From assembly GCA_018287875.1 (NCBI GenBank), contig JAGVVL010000009.1, positions 2,852,001-2,916,000 on the forward strand: a stretch of 64,000 nucleotides of DNA. The letters are read 5' to 3'. Position 1 is the first letter of the stretch. The number at the start of each line of letters is the position of its first letter. Source of the stretch: Nigrospora sphaerica (Eukaryota > Ascomycota > Sordariomycetes > Amphisphaeriales > Apiosporaceae). Below are positions 12,478 to 24,375 of this stretch, piece after piece. The notes below the pieces were generated by a model, which saw only the letters and a list, made by a program, of their open reading frames with translations, did no database searches and was not told where the DNA came from. The translations under genes and the position numbers were made by a program.

Positions 12478-13738
12478 AAGTGGTGGTTGGGGCGGCGAGG
12501 TTGGCACCTGTCAGCCAGGACCAGGGGGTCTCGGGCGTTGTATCCGGTGCCATCTTACGATGATACCTAGAGGTACTTACATGTATGCATGTATGTGAAC
12601 CTATGCAGACTGGTGTTGTACCTCATCGTCCGTTTTGGGGCGGGGGTTAATTCGCGACATCGAACCCGGCAGCTTCCGCCAACCTTTCCGTTTCCTGTCC
12701 CTTCTATCCATGGGAGGCCGCTACTTGCCAAAGTAGCCAACTTGAACCCCCGCACGTTGCAAAAGGGAGGAGGAGAGGGGGGGGTGCTGCAGGTCGCTGG
12801 ATGGGATGCGGTCATGGTAACGAGGCAATGGAGATCGACCGGGTGTTTGTGCCAAAACTCCCTCCGCAGAAGGCAGCCGAATAGCTTGACGATACGGATG
12901 TTTGCTAGCCGAGATGGCGGCCGGGGCAATAAGTCTATACCGCAATACCGAGTGGGACGTTTGATGTTGAAGACCAGGGCCACGGGTGACGCCAATGTAC
13001 TAGGCTCATCCATCTAAGAAGTAGCTAGGTAAGTACTTGCTTTGCGCAGAACCCAAGGAACAGGGATAGTGGCGGGTGGGGATGCGAGTACAGCAGGTGG
13101 AGGGAAAGGAAACAAATGGTAGGACCCAACTTCCAACTCAGTACTTACTTTACTCAGGGAGTCGGTTGCAGGCCTCTGTTTTCCAAGCGACTTTCCTCTT
13201 CTTCAAGTAGCCCGTATCTCGGGACCTGGGTCCTCACGGACTTGGGCGATACAGCACGTGGAAATGAGCGGAGACCGACCCCGGCCCTCTTTCGGTTCTG
13301 GTACCCCGGCACCTGGGACTTGGACTGTGGGCTCCGATCCAAGATCTACTAGAAGACGGATGGGCCCTGATCGTGGGGGAGGGGAGGAGGTTTCCGGTCC
13401 CGCTGGATGTGAGGTGAGCTGGCACTGGAGGGCTGGCCGGGATTTTCGGGTTTGCCCTGACCAGCCAGGAACGACCCGGGGGCTTGCCTACGCGGTAAGC
13501 AGGTGGTTGACATGCTGGCTGCGTCGGCTCGCATCTGCATTCTGCAAGTCTGCAGCTTGCGAGGAGCGGCGGACGAGGCGGCTTCTCCCCCGCCAGCGGT
13601 CCCGAGCACCCAAAGGCCGAGAGAGACGTGGTCATTGAAGCCTGGGGGTTTTTCAAACACAACCTCTTCGAGAATGTGGGGACCTAGTCATCCATCTGCC
13701 CACCTCTTATTTTACTAGATGAGGAAGTACTTAGGGGA

Positions 13739-13809
13739 GTACTTAAGTACTCACCCACAGTCGGAGCTGGATGAGATGTAGACTAGGTAACAACTACGTA
13801 CTTAAGTAC
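13739..13809. repeat. Two copies of palindrome GTACTTAAGTAC
   Basis: The perfect 12-bp palindrome GTACTTAAGTAC occurs at 13739-13750 and again at 13798-13809, 59 bp apart, with related ACCTAGTAC-type words on either side. Confidence 0.95.
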
Positions 13810-14384
13810 TTACATTGACGAAGGAAGTAAAGTAACCTAGTACTTCTCTTCCATTGGTAACAAAACGCGGGCAAACAAATCCCCCCTACCGAGCCACCCG
13901 AAGCCGGACAGAATGTGGCTGACGGCGAAGAGGCCGTCGCAAGCACCCGAAGGGGCACACCATCCAAGCGGCGGCAGACACGCTACCGTATGCGGTTCAT
14001 AGATGCCTTGCAACTGCAACGTTGGGCCGCACCCAGGAACATGCAGCTTGCTCTGCTGCAGACGCCATCCCTCCCATAGGCCGCCGAGCTGGCCGGACGA
14101 GAGCCGATATGCTGGTGAGAGCCGCACCACTGCATCCGCCGCATCAGCTCACATATTACTTTCCTACGAGGCCGCGGCGAGACGGGCCAGGGCGCGCGGC
14201 ATTGCAGAGGAACAGCGGACGAGCTGGGAACCATTATATTAGCAACCGTCATACTCGACGCTTAGGAAATACACCTCTCATTTCGAGCTGGACCTGCCTT
14301 TCCGCCGCCCCATCCGTATCCGCGTCCCCACACTTCCCTGCGGCTCGCTCCTAATGGGTCCCCGGCGGCGAGGGCGAGGAGGCG

Positions 14385-14429
14385 GGCATGGGAGGCATGG
14401 GAGGCATGGGAGGCATGGGAGGCATGGGG
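14385..14429. repeat. 9-bp minisatellite, five units of GGCATGGGA
   Basis: Five head-to-tail copies of GGCATGGGA, the last ending in G instead of A. Intergenic. Confidence 0.95.
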
Positions 14430-15351
14430 GGCGCGGGAGGCGTGCGAGGCCACGGGAGTGACACTCCACCCCCTTCCCGACGGTCCAGCTCGTCTCCTAA
14501 TTCTGTCCGTGACGTGACGACCTGATTCGGAAAGACAATGGGCTTGGGTCGCTGCTGGACGAGACGGCCTCGTAATCATGTTTTTCGCCTCCGGAACCAT
14601 GCCAGATTGTTATCGAGTCTTTATATCGCCTACGCCCACTATAGCCAGGCTGCCCGTCCCGCATCCGTGATTCTCGTCCATGAACCGGCCTGACTACACG
14701 GTTTACTTCCTGCCTTTACACCTGCGTGCTTTCGTACGTCGGTAGACTCCCACAACGCACTGTACCTTGCGGTCCCGGGCCTCGAAGCCTGGTCATGGTA
14801 TATACAAACGCCACGGAATCCGCGTTGGTCTCCCCCTTCTCACCCCCGACTCCACGCAGTCACTCGTCTGCGGCAGGAGACCCGCAGAGCCGTCACCACC
14901 ATCATCCACAGCGCTATCTGACCAGAGTCACGTTGAGACTCCCGGCCATTCGTTAGCGAGTGGAGTCGGCCCCGGACGGTTCCTGGTGGTCGCCGCTTCG
15001 GGAAGCCGCACGAGAAGTTGCATCGCTACCGAACGCTAAGTCCTGACCGCCAGGCGGGAAGGCAAGCGTACATAGCCAACGCTTTCTCTCCCAGCAGCTC
15101 AGCCCCTTCTTGCCAGAAAGGCCGGGTCGGGGCGGGGGTGTCGAGAGCAGCCGAGAAATCGGAAACGACAACTACTGGCTCGAGCCAGCCGAGACGAGGT
15201 AAGCGGCGGTGAGGCTTCGCCAGGAGACTGGACAGCCGAAGGAGCGGAGGAGAGACAGCTCACGAAGTGGGGGGTGGGCAGGACGTCGAGACGATTCCGT
15301 ACGCGTGTGGTGTGTCGTCCGTGTCGGCGTTAAGACAGGCAGCCATCGACG

Positions 15352-17456
15352 ATGTTTATCAACAAGGCCGGACCCCGGCTTTTGGGCGAGGACGGCCGAG
15401 ACGGACCAGCACGGCGAGTTTCGGCACCCTTTGACCAGGCAGAGTGTCAGTTCTATCAGGGAGCCCTTGGGCGGCGACTATACGTTCGTCTCAACCAGCT
15501 CACCCAGCAAGATTTGCGCGAGCGGGGAGCAGCTCTGCAGCACCAGCACCATAACCAGCACCAACACCAGCACCAGCAGGAACACCACCAACACCAACAC
15601 CACCAGCGGCCACACCAGGAGCAGCAAAACCAGAAGAAGCACCAAATACAGCAAGAGCTCAAGCACCGGGCCCAAAAACGCAACCATCCCAAGCCGCCAC
15701 CGCCTGCGCAACCGCAGCTCAAGATGGAGCTGCAGCCACGTCGTTTTCCGGGCGACGAGTTTGATGATTATTACATGGTACGTCAGGCCTCCTCGTCCTG
15801 CCTGGCCTTGCATTGCCGAGTCGGCCACCAGATAAACACATTCTTTTTCCCATTCCCCTTCGTCCTCTTCGTCGTCGTCGTCGTCCTCCTCCTTCCGACC
15901 CCCCCTTCGCCTGGGATCGGAACCCGCCAACGGCCCGGTGTCTTCCTAGATGCTAACAGATAAGGGTAGCAGACCAGGTCGCCGCAGCCTGGAAGTTATT
16001 GTTCCTCGGCCAGTCTGGGCTGGACACCGGCCTTGCCCTCCCCGCCTGCTCAGGCAACTACACCTGCTCATGTCTCAGGCACTACCGTTGCTGGCCCCCC
16101 CCTGCACCCTTCACACCACGCCAACGACAAAGAAGACCTATCGGCGGGTGCCCAGATGTTTTGGACTCCTCTGGACTCCACAGTCCCTGCGGTGAACCTG
16201 TATGCCCTTGCCTCCCATCCGTTCGACACTGGTGCCGATCATCGTCAGCACAGCATCCAGATGCTGAACCACCCCGGTCATGGATACGGCTACGTCAACC
16301 TACACAACGGCCTGGAGTATTTTGACGGCATGCCCTCCATGCCCACCGCTGTCAATGTGAGCCCCTCGGGAATATACAGCAGCAGTTTCACCTCCCACGG
16401 CACCTCGGAGTCTGACTCCTTTGCAAACGTGGGCAGCTACTACCCATACGCAACCTTTCCTGTGCCTGTTGCTTCGCCGCCCTTGAGCCATAGCCACGTA
16501 GCTCTCCCCGTCGTGGACTCCCCCTTTGTGCCCCAGACCCTGCATGCTTCAGCACGCCCCCTTGAGAACCTCAACGGCATGGACTATGTCTCGCCCGACA
16601 AGCTTCGACTAAACCCTTCGCCCGTTCCTGTGGCTGCCCGCTCGTCCAGCGAGTCCTTTGTTTCTGATACCATGGCTCAACCCAAGCTCGACATGGGCAA
16701 CAATCCGTTCGATGGCGACTTCCCCCCGGCGCCTTTGAGCACCCGCAGCCGCAGAGGCCTGCCTGACAGACCACGACCGCGAGCGCGAGCGCAACTCCGG
16801 CCTGCACCAGCTTCGAGCGTGTCCCGTTCGGCGCCCTCGATATCTCCGCCTGCTGGGTCGTCGGAGTGCCTACCGGCCTCGGCCTCTTCGTCGTCGCCGC
16901 CCCTTCGGCGGCCCAGGGCCACGGCGTCCAAGCACCACTCGACGCTGGTCCATCGCACCAAGATGGCCGACCTGCAGCCCAAGTCTGCCGACACTGGCGG
17001 ATCACTTCAATCCCGACGATCGGAGAAGGACAATTTCCTCATGGACGCCAGAGAGGCCGGCAAAAGCTACAAGCAAATCCGAGCCGAGGGAAATTTCAAA
17101 GAGGCAGAGTCGACCCTTCGTGGTCGTTACCGCACTCTCACCAAGCCCAGGGACGAACGGGTCCGGAAGCCCGAGTGGAAGGACAAGGATGTGAGTGTCC
17201 CTTTTATGCCAGAATGGCACGCGGTGTGTGTGCCCGAGCGATGGTACTGACCATCGGTGCTTCTCAGGTCGAGCTCCTGAAGCAGGCCATCCGCCATTTC
17301 TCAAAAGGAAACAACCCCTTCAAATGCAAGCACCCGTGGAAGCAGGTTGCCGATTACATTTTCCATCACGGCGGATCTTATCGCTTTGGTAATGCGACCT
17401 GCCACAAGCGCTGGGACGAGCTTGTCCTCGCCTACGGGGAGGCAGCACTTGATTGA
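15352..17456 (+). CDS. Myb/SANT-like DNA-binding protein with His/Gln-rich N-terminus
   Basis: Predicted nuclear DNA-binding protein of an uncharacterised fungal family. Exons 15352-15777, 15970-17190 and 17268-17456 join in phase 0 and give 611 residues. The C-terminal third holds a SANT-like unit beginning DNFLMDAREAGKSYKQI and passing through EAESTLRGRYRTLTK. A second helical unit after intron 2 starts VELLKQAIRHF and ends with KRWDELVLAYGEAALD. The middle is Ser/Pro-rich, with basic runs near 16740-16930. The N-terminus has a long His/Gln tract (codons 15538-15665). Two starts are possible: ATG 15352, which includes the tract, or ATG 15724, giving MELQPRRFPGDEFDDYYM; the second would put the tract in the 5' leader. 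Acceptor 15970 could instead be 15973. Targets unknown. Confidence 0.8.
15538..15665 (+). repeat. CAC/CAG-rich tract encoding His/Gln
   Basis: Imperfect CAC/CAG/CAN triplets encode an almost pure run of His and Gln in the frame of the Myb-like gene. It is either translated as a low-complexity segment or transcribed as leader, depending on which start is used. Confidence 0.9.
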
Positions 17457-17910
17457 GGGTGTGCTTGGGTTCAATGCAACACACGCTCGCCCTTGTTCGA
17501 GGCAGCGGCTTGGATACCTACCTGGCGGGTGATTGGCGCTACTTCTTGTACAAAAGGCAGGTTTTGAGCCAAGTCACTGCAGAGACTGTTGCTTGGTGGT
17601 TCGGTTTTCAGCCAGGCAAGAGCGACGGGCATTAAGGACCGTTCCTTTACATGGACAGGTAACTCACGGGGTCGTGGGAAGTCAGGACAATGGAAGGCCG
17701 GGTGTTGCCAGGCTGGCATGTCTGCACCAGAAACACTGCCTTGGGTTCTTTATCAAGTAGGGCACGTGTGTCCTCAGGGATAGTCTTGACCACACATACA
17801 CACGGTCAGTCAGTAATTGAGTCTGCGTTTTCATCCATGCTTCCTGCTCTTGTCTACATCAGTCCATTCTTATGGCACTTGTCTACCTCATCCCTTGTTC
17901 TTACTCTTGC
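17457..17910. other. Convergent 3' spacer, Myb-like / Ap4A phosphorylase
   Basis: About 450 bp between two stop codons on opposite strands; nothing else seen. Confidence 0.6.
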
Positions 17911-18885
17911 CTACAGATGACCGCTCGTCGTGGCTTGGGGGACACCGATCTGCTTCAACACGTCCAGGAGCTTGTCGGGATTTTCTCTCAATGCGTCCCA
18001 CTCGGCCTGGTTCTTGACCAGGGCCGTGCCGGCCAGTACGGTTCCGTTCAAGGAAACAGGACCGACGGCCTCGGCAGCCTCACTTGTGATGCAAGCCCCC
18101 TCGGCCACGCGGGGGCAGAGCGCCATGGTTGTTCTGGTCAGGGCCAGGTTGTAGCTGATCCGGCTTTCGCCTTGGTCTGGCAACGTCTCTTGGGATAGCA
18201 GCAACCTAGCGGCGTGTCTGTAGAGGCGCAGGTAGGCACTGTGCAGCTCGTCGGCCGTCGCCGCCGGCGCAATGGCTTCAGTCAGTACCGAGAAAGGCAC
18301 CCTGTGCTCTTGGCCACGGATGCGCTCGGCCAGGACGCCCCAGTCCTGGCCACCGGGGACCAGCTCCAGCCCGGCCCTCATTTGCTCTACGGGCAACAGC
18401 TGGACATGTCTATGGGGTTGGCTGGCCCCCGAGTGTGGTCCCGAGTTGAAGAAGGCGAATAGCTCCTGCTTTGCCTCGTGATAGGCCTCTATGCAGGCAT
18501 ACGTAGCAGCAATATCGCCCTTCTCCAGGAGGTGAGTCTGGGGCTTTACCGTCTTCGTGGCCAGGATGAAGTGCTCGGGCACAACAGCAAATTTGTTCAA
18601 AACAAGAACGTGGCCCGGGCCGAGCTGCGAGATGGTCATCGAAGGCAGGGGGTTCTCAAAGGGGTTGAACGGCTTGGCCTTCTCGTCCTTGGGCTTGGGG
18701 GGTTTCGGCTTGGCAGCGAGGGCCGGGGAGAAGCGCAGCTGAAAGGGGACCGATGCGTAGGGGCTCAGAAGGGCGACTTGGGTGGGGTAGTATGTGAGGT
18801 CGCCATTGGCTTTGGCTCTCTCGAAGGCCGTCTTGACAAGTCCCGGAAGGTTTGCCGGCGCCTTGACGGGCAACATATCGGCCAT
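17911..18885 (-). CDS. APA2: ATP adenylyltransferase (Ap4A phosphorylase, Apa1/Apa2 type)
   Basis: Splits diadenosine tetraphosphate with phosphate into ADP and ATP, in the cytosol, and controls dinucleoside polyphosphate levels. Uninterrupted 324-residue frame, the usual size for fungal Apa2. The HIT-like catalytic segment GASQPHRHVQLLP has His158 and His160 at the active site. The upstream strands (GPGHVLVLNKFAVVPEHFIL) and the C-terminal domain with SYNLALTRTTM also fit the family. ATG 18885 begins MADMLPVKAPANLPGLVKTA. A KPKPPKPKDEKAKPF linker at about 59-73 is normal for the family. The gene converges on the Myb-like gene and has a very long upstream spacer. Apa1 and Apa2 cannot be told apart from this copy alone. 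Confidence 0.95.
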   Translation of the reverse strand: MADMLPVKAPANLPGLVKTAFERAKANGDLTYYPTQVALLSPYASVPFQLRFSPALAAKPKPPKPKDEKAKPFNPFENPLPSMTISQLGPGHVLVLNKFAVVPEHFILATKTVKPQTHLLEKGDIAATYACIEAYHEAKQELFAFFNSGPHSGASQPHRHVQLLPVEQMRAGLELVPGGQDWGVLAERIRGQEHRVPFSVLTEAIAPAATADELHSAYLRLYRHAARLLLSQETLPDQGESRISYNLALTRTTMALCPRVAEGACITSEAAEAVGPVSLNGTVLAGTALVKNQAEWDALRENPDKLLDVLKQIGVPQATTSGHL

Positions 18886-21800
18886 GCGAGGTTTTCACTG
18901 ACGTACGCCGTAGCTGTCCGCGTAGACGGAGCACTTTAGAGTTGTGTGATGTGGAAACGGTGGGTGGGAAGTTACTCGGCGGGGTTCCGATGCCAAGGAT
19001 GCGGCAATGAGGTAGTGACGGGCCAGTCGGATGGCCACCTTGATCCTAAAGAAGAAATAGGCACTTGAGCAGCTAAGTGATTGTTTGTCGGCGTGTGAAA
19101 GTGTGTATCTGTGATAGAGCGAGTGCGGTATGTGATTGTTTCCCTTTACTTCTGTTCGTCACTCATGGTGGCAGATCCCGCTGCCGGGAGAGGGGATGCA
19201 AATACTGGTGATGTGATGCCAAGGCGACAAGTCGACAGGCAACTGGCAACCAGCTGGTACCTCGCTTTACGTGCCTATCAGCATGTGGCGTGTGGGGTTC
19301 TATTTATGTGCATCCATATCTGTTAGTCGGCAAGATCCGCCGCCGCGGATGGCTCGATCGAACCTTGCTTGAATGAGCCCCCAGGGGAGGGAGGGCCATA
19401 GGTCAGGAACCCCCCAAACGTACGAAACAAAAAGGGATCAGCGGTGGGCTGGGCAACAAGAGGGGATGCAAAAGGGACGACGGAGCAAGAAACAAGAAAA
19501 AGTCCCCAACACTTGGAGGATGATCAACAGAGAGGATTTTCAATCAACGACAGTGTTTCCTGTTCGCCCCATTGTCCAGGCTAGGATTGCCGCCGTCGCG
19601 TGCGCCCTAAATGACGATCACACAGGCCCCTGCATTTTCTCTATGCCACCCCCAGGGCCTTGCTGAATGTTTCAAACACGGATACCAAATCACCATGTGT
19701 CCCTGGTCATCCCATGGGCACCGGCTCTGACGTGACCAGTCATTCCTAGCGAGCGCGGAGGGACGGGTGTGTCCGGAGGTTGCAAACTACCCTGAGCATC
19801 CGCAACCAATCATGGCACGTCAAGGGCCCGGGCCATCATCATCAAAACGATGTAGAAGGCATTGGGTTGGCCACAAGAGCCCCAGAGCCCCCTGAAGTGC
19901 AACCTTTAGCTCACCTTTGCAGAGATGCTACCCCAGCGATCTCGCGACTTCGGGATCTTAAGCAAAAGCAACATGAGACGGGAATGGGTGGGTTGGGTAG
20001 CAAGGCTGTTGGTTAATTGGGTGTTCGCATCCGCCCGGTTTCCGGTGTGTCCTGCGCGCCGTCCTGCCGTGCCACCGCCCGCCGCAGTACTGGTGGAAGA
20101 GGTAGTTAGTGGTACATATCCCATGGATTCTCATTCTCATTCCCATACCACCAGCAGAAAGAGGAGGAAAGAAAAGGATGCCGTGTCCGTCCCAGGCGCG
20201 GCCAGCGGCACCGTGAAACCCGTACGCTGGGGGGGACGCGGGGGCGCGTTCCTTGTGAGATTTAACCTGCAGCCACGCGCCGCTGACTTTCTGAAACGTA
20301 CTTGTACCCCCCCCCGGGGGGGGACATGTCCCCATCCTGTCCACCACTCCGCCCGAGTCTTATTCTACCACAAACCCAATCTGCCTATGCGCCTGTCCAT
20401 TCCCGCCAACTGCTCCTTGCCTTCTAGGCGGTCCGGGCAGTCTAGGGCACTGTCCGCTTCGTCCATTGCCTCTCGCGTTGGCGGATTACATTGCTACACG
20501 TACCATAGACGAGAGTCTGTCATGGGGGTTGCAGAGTCTCTGTTGGCGTTTGTCACCCTCCACTGTAAATGTCTTTCCCCATCCCCTGACGTGGTCCCGA
20601 GAACAGCCTTTGCGCATCTGTGTCGGCAAGTCTGGATCTCTTGGAGCCTCGCTGTGCCCTCCCCAAGAGTGCCCACACTCCGCACTGACGAGGCCAAGCG
20701 ATCGGCCTGACAAGCAGCCAAGACGTGAAGCAAGCGCGGACGCCCCCCCCTGCGCCCGAGATGCCATGTGGTATCCCAGTACAGATATCCATGGCACCGA
20801 ACACGTAAAAACCACCGTCGGTGTTCGTGACCTATCCAGTGAAGCCGACGACCAGCACTGACTGGGTGATCACAAAAGCGAATTGGCAACCTACCATGCA
20901 AGATCCGGGCCTGAGAATCGTCCTGACAGAGCCTTGTGCTACGGCGCTTGGTTTAATTACCGGCATGATGCATATGCGTACTGCCCTCGGCGAACCAAGG
21001 CAGTGGATGACGAGTCGCGTTCCGCGGCGCCGGTGCGAACTCTGCTTCGACCAGAGCCGTGCCGTACCTTGCACCTATGCAGGTCGTGTACCCTCACGGC
21101 GCGATGCAGTGCTACCAACTATAGAACCTACCCAGCCTGTCAGCGAGCCTCTTGTGAGCTGGCCCGGCCCTCTCACCGGGCGCCAGGGCGGCCTACTTTA
21201 GAAAGAAGGAGGACAATGGAAGGAGGGAGAGAAGACGGCCCGGTCGTGTCGGCACAACATGCGGATATCATGTCACGTTCCGCCAAAAAGGAACCTTACA
21301 GCCAAGATAGGTGACATCGGCAGCATTTTGCCCAAGCGTTTGGTGGACCGTGAACCGTCCGGAGACCCGTTCCCCTGCCGTCCCCCCGGAAAAGCGCGAC
21401 GTTGTTATTCCTGCCCGTGTACGATACCGCCGCCCTACGTATGTGGTGCCAGTATGCGCTCGCATGTACCTCGGCAAGTGGCAACGGCAACCCAACCTCA
21501 CCCGGCGGGCCGCCATGGTAGCAGGCAGGCTTGCCAGCCGCTTGTGTGCGTCGCTGTTGCGGACAGTAAGGTATGAGGGGCGTGTGCCCATCAGGAAGAC
21601 GTACGCATAGGTAGAAATGGGTGCATTTATTAAAGGCAGTACGACTGACTACAAGCAAGGTGAACTTGCACAGTAAGAGGCAGGGTATACATTGATGCTT
21701 GGATGGTTTGGCGCTTGCACCGTGTACGTGTGCATGTGTATTTGGGCAATTTCCCGTCCAGACAGCGCGACAACCACTGCAGGCATCTGACTTGCTGGCG

Positions 21801-24375
21801 GTTGCACCGTGGCATTAGTATCGCTTCCGCAGCCGACGGAGGGGAGGGCCGAGGAGAGAAGAGGGGCAGGAATGCGTCAGAACTTCCATCCTGGAAAACA
21901 ATTAGTCTCCGCTGCCCACGATCCCAAACGGCGAACCCACGATCGATTGGGGGTTGGGGGGCCAGTGCAGCGACACCACGGGCGTTTGTACATATGTACA
22001 TCAAGTATTCAGCTCATCACATCGGTTACTCGGGACCCCGGGGGGGGGGGGGATTCCCAGCAGCGCGTCCCTTGCTTCGGCACTCTCTCAGCCAAGCGAT
22101 GGGATGCAGAGGCCGGTAGGTGAGACAGACGGTCCTCGGGCGCCCTGGTCATTAGCACGTTTTCTATGGGCGGTCCGAGACGCCAAACTGGCTGGGCAGT
22201 CCATGTGTGTGTGTGTGTGCGTGTGTGTGTGTGTGTGCCCAGCAACCACCAGTCAGTAAGCCGCGGCCGAGGCCGTGGCAGAACCAAGCGCCAGGCTGGG
22301 AGGAGGGGAGGACCTCTCTTAGGGTCTATTGGATGGAGGTCAGGATGGATACTCAGTAAATCCTGACGACCCGAGCGCCCGTCCCTGGATCCCACGGGTT
22401 AATCCCAGCGCAGGCCGGGTGTGGGGCCCATGGTGGCGGCGTGTGGTGGCCACAGTCCGACGTGCGGGCTGTGGCTCGCAATTAAAGTATTACAGGAGCA
22501 AGTGACACGGGCCGTGGGAGGCGGTGGTAAATCCGTTTTAGGCAGTTTACCCCCTGTAGTCGATCTTCTAGTGGCTCTCCCGGGCCCCTGGTGGGACGCA
22601 CTACTATGCGCCGGCTCATGCTTGCCACTCATTTGCCTGAGGGCCGGATATTTTGCAGGGCGATGGAGACCAGGCATACCCGCAACGGGGGCAGCCCTTA
22701 CTCTCCTTCCAGTCTTCCTAGCCAGTCGCCGGCCTGTCAACCATGTCTGCACGAGATCCCAGTGGGTATGCAGCATCTACCATAGTAGTATGGGCGATAC
22801 GCAGCCAACATGGTGCTACTACGATTGAACCTGCCTGTTCGGCAGTCTACGCAGAACCCCCCCCCCTCCCCCCAATCCAGCCGCCGCTGAGTTTGTACCT
22901 ACATAGTCGCAGTGTTTCCGGGCACCCCTGGCTTCATAGCAAAGGGATCTACGATTACTGAAGGTCAGTAAGGAACCCCGGAGCGGGCCCAGTAAGGTTG
23001 GGATGAATGGGGATATGGGTCTTTATACCTGGGTAAGCAAGTATCCATCCTAAGAGGTACCTATCTCTATTGGCGGCTTCCCTGCTTCCTCTTTCTATAG
23101 AGGAAGAGTATGGGAGCAGGGGAACAGCAGCCGCCAGGAGGAAGAAAACGAGGTAAGTAAAAATAATGTAGGTACACCCCATGCCCGGGCTTAGTATCAC
23201 ATACTATCCATCCCACCCCCCTCCCGATTGAGGCACCTTCAGGCACCAAATTCCGGTTGGTGGCAAGCACTGGCAAGTTCTTGGTGGACAGGCAGCCGCC
23301 CCTCCTGGTCCTGTGCCCCTGCCACCCCACCCCCCGGACAGGCATCTCGTCCGATGTATAATAAACATCAATGCGCGCCATCCTGCTCACAGCCTCTGCC
23401 TCAACCTCTCCCTCCCCCCCTTCGTTGCCAGAGGCAAGTCTTCTAGTAGATCTCCTCAGTCTACCCTTTTCCCTTCCTTCCCATTGACACCTGGGTATTT
23501 CCTAGCATCCTCTTCTTCCCGACGTCTGGACGCCTTTCGTTCTGTTTCCCTCTAGTTCCCGTCGTCGACGACCTCTTCCCGCCGTCAAGCCGCTCCCTTT
23601 GCGCACCCGCCCTTCACCCCTCCCACGTGCACACCCGGCGACAAAGACAATACCCTCTTTTCTCGTTCCAAATAAAAAGAGACTGGCACCGCACATCGCC
23701 GACCTTGACTAGTGGCACCTCCATCATTTGGCAACTCATCGGATGACTGACATCGTCCAAATCTGATTCACACCTGTAAGTCTTCTGATTCATCCTTGGC
23801 ACCTCCCCCCCTCGTGCTCTTCCCGAACTGTCGCCTTCCCTGTCCATCACTCCGAGTCCGCTGCATCCGTCGAGTCGAACAATGACGAGAATTTGTTGCT
23901 TTCCCTATTGTTTGCTTCCCTTGCTAGATACGTGTACCCTTCACCCACGCATCAGAAACAAAAAAAACCACTGTTCAGTTGTCACAAGACATGGCCTGCA
24001 CCTACACATAAATAGCCTACACCTGGATTCCCTTCGCCGAGTCTCCTTTCAATCCTCGGCATCACGCTATAAAGCGATCCATACATATACACTTTCCTTT
24101 CGGACACCACTTCCCCCCGGCACACTACCCTCCCTTTCTGTCTTCTCTTCGGCGCCTGTTGGGCAGGCTTGATTGTAAATCCCTTTTCTCCGTTCACCCG
24201 CGGGCCAGAGTCTACACTTTCGGTTTCCTTGTCGACTCATCCCATATTTCGTTTAAGCATATGCGTATCTGCAGAGGTCAAGACTATCGGCACTAATACG
24301 ACCCTCAGTTCTCTCATAGCATTCTCTTGTCACAGTTCGGAAAACCATCTACGTTCAGCTGGTACTGTCGTCAAG
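18886..24375. other. 5.5-kb divergent spacer, Ap4A phosphorylase / GH55 glucanase
   Basis: No gene could be supported. The longest frame (19925-20710, +) is low-complexity and has no family likeness. Landmarks are a C9G8 palindrome at 20307-20323, a G13 run at 22040-22052 and a GT repeat at 22204-22237. Pyrimidine-rich DNA from about 23390 to 24350 is typical of the promoter and leader of a strongly expressed fungal gene. A GTAAGT at about 23775 could open a 5'-UTR intron of the glucanase gene; that is a guess. Confidence 0.5.
22204..22237. repeat. GT microsatellite interrupted once
   Basis: 34 bp of GT repeat with a single T-to-C change at 22220. Confidence 0.95.

Larger units (their letters stand above)
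11034..15351. other. 4.3-kb intergenic spacer without a supported gene
   Basis: Open frames of 100-150 codons occur on both strands but none has splice structure, family motif or consistent composition. The spacer carries a (GT)14 microsatellite, a 9-bp minisatellite and a pair of 12-bp palindromes, listed separately. Roughly the last 500 bp should contain the promoter and leader of the Myb-like gene. Confidence 0.55.

Noticed and set aside
12640..12690. TCGAACCC word resembling a minus-strand tRNA T-arm
   Set aside because: No matching stem, no A-box and no acceptor-stem pairing could be found around it.
14262..14600. 112-codon minus-strand frame with a SHA-rich repeat
   Set aside because: It is just the 9-bp minisatellite read as peptide.
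19925..20710. 261-codon plus-strand open frame in the large spacer
   Set aside because: Arg/Ser/Pro-rich, passes through the C9G8 run, no motif, no splice pattern, no codon bias like neighbours.
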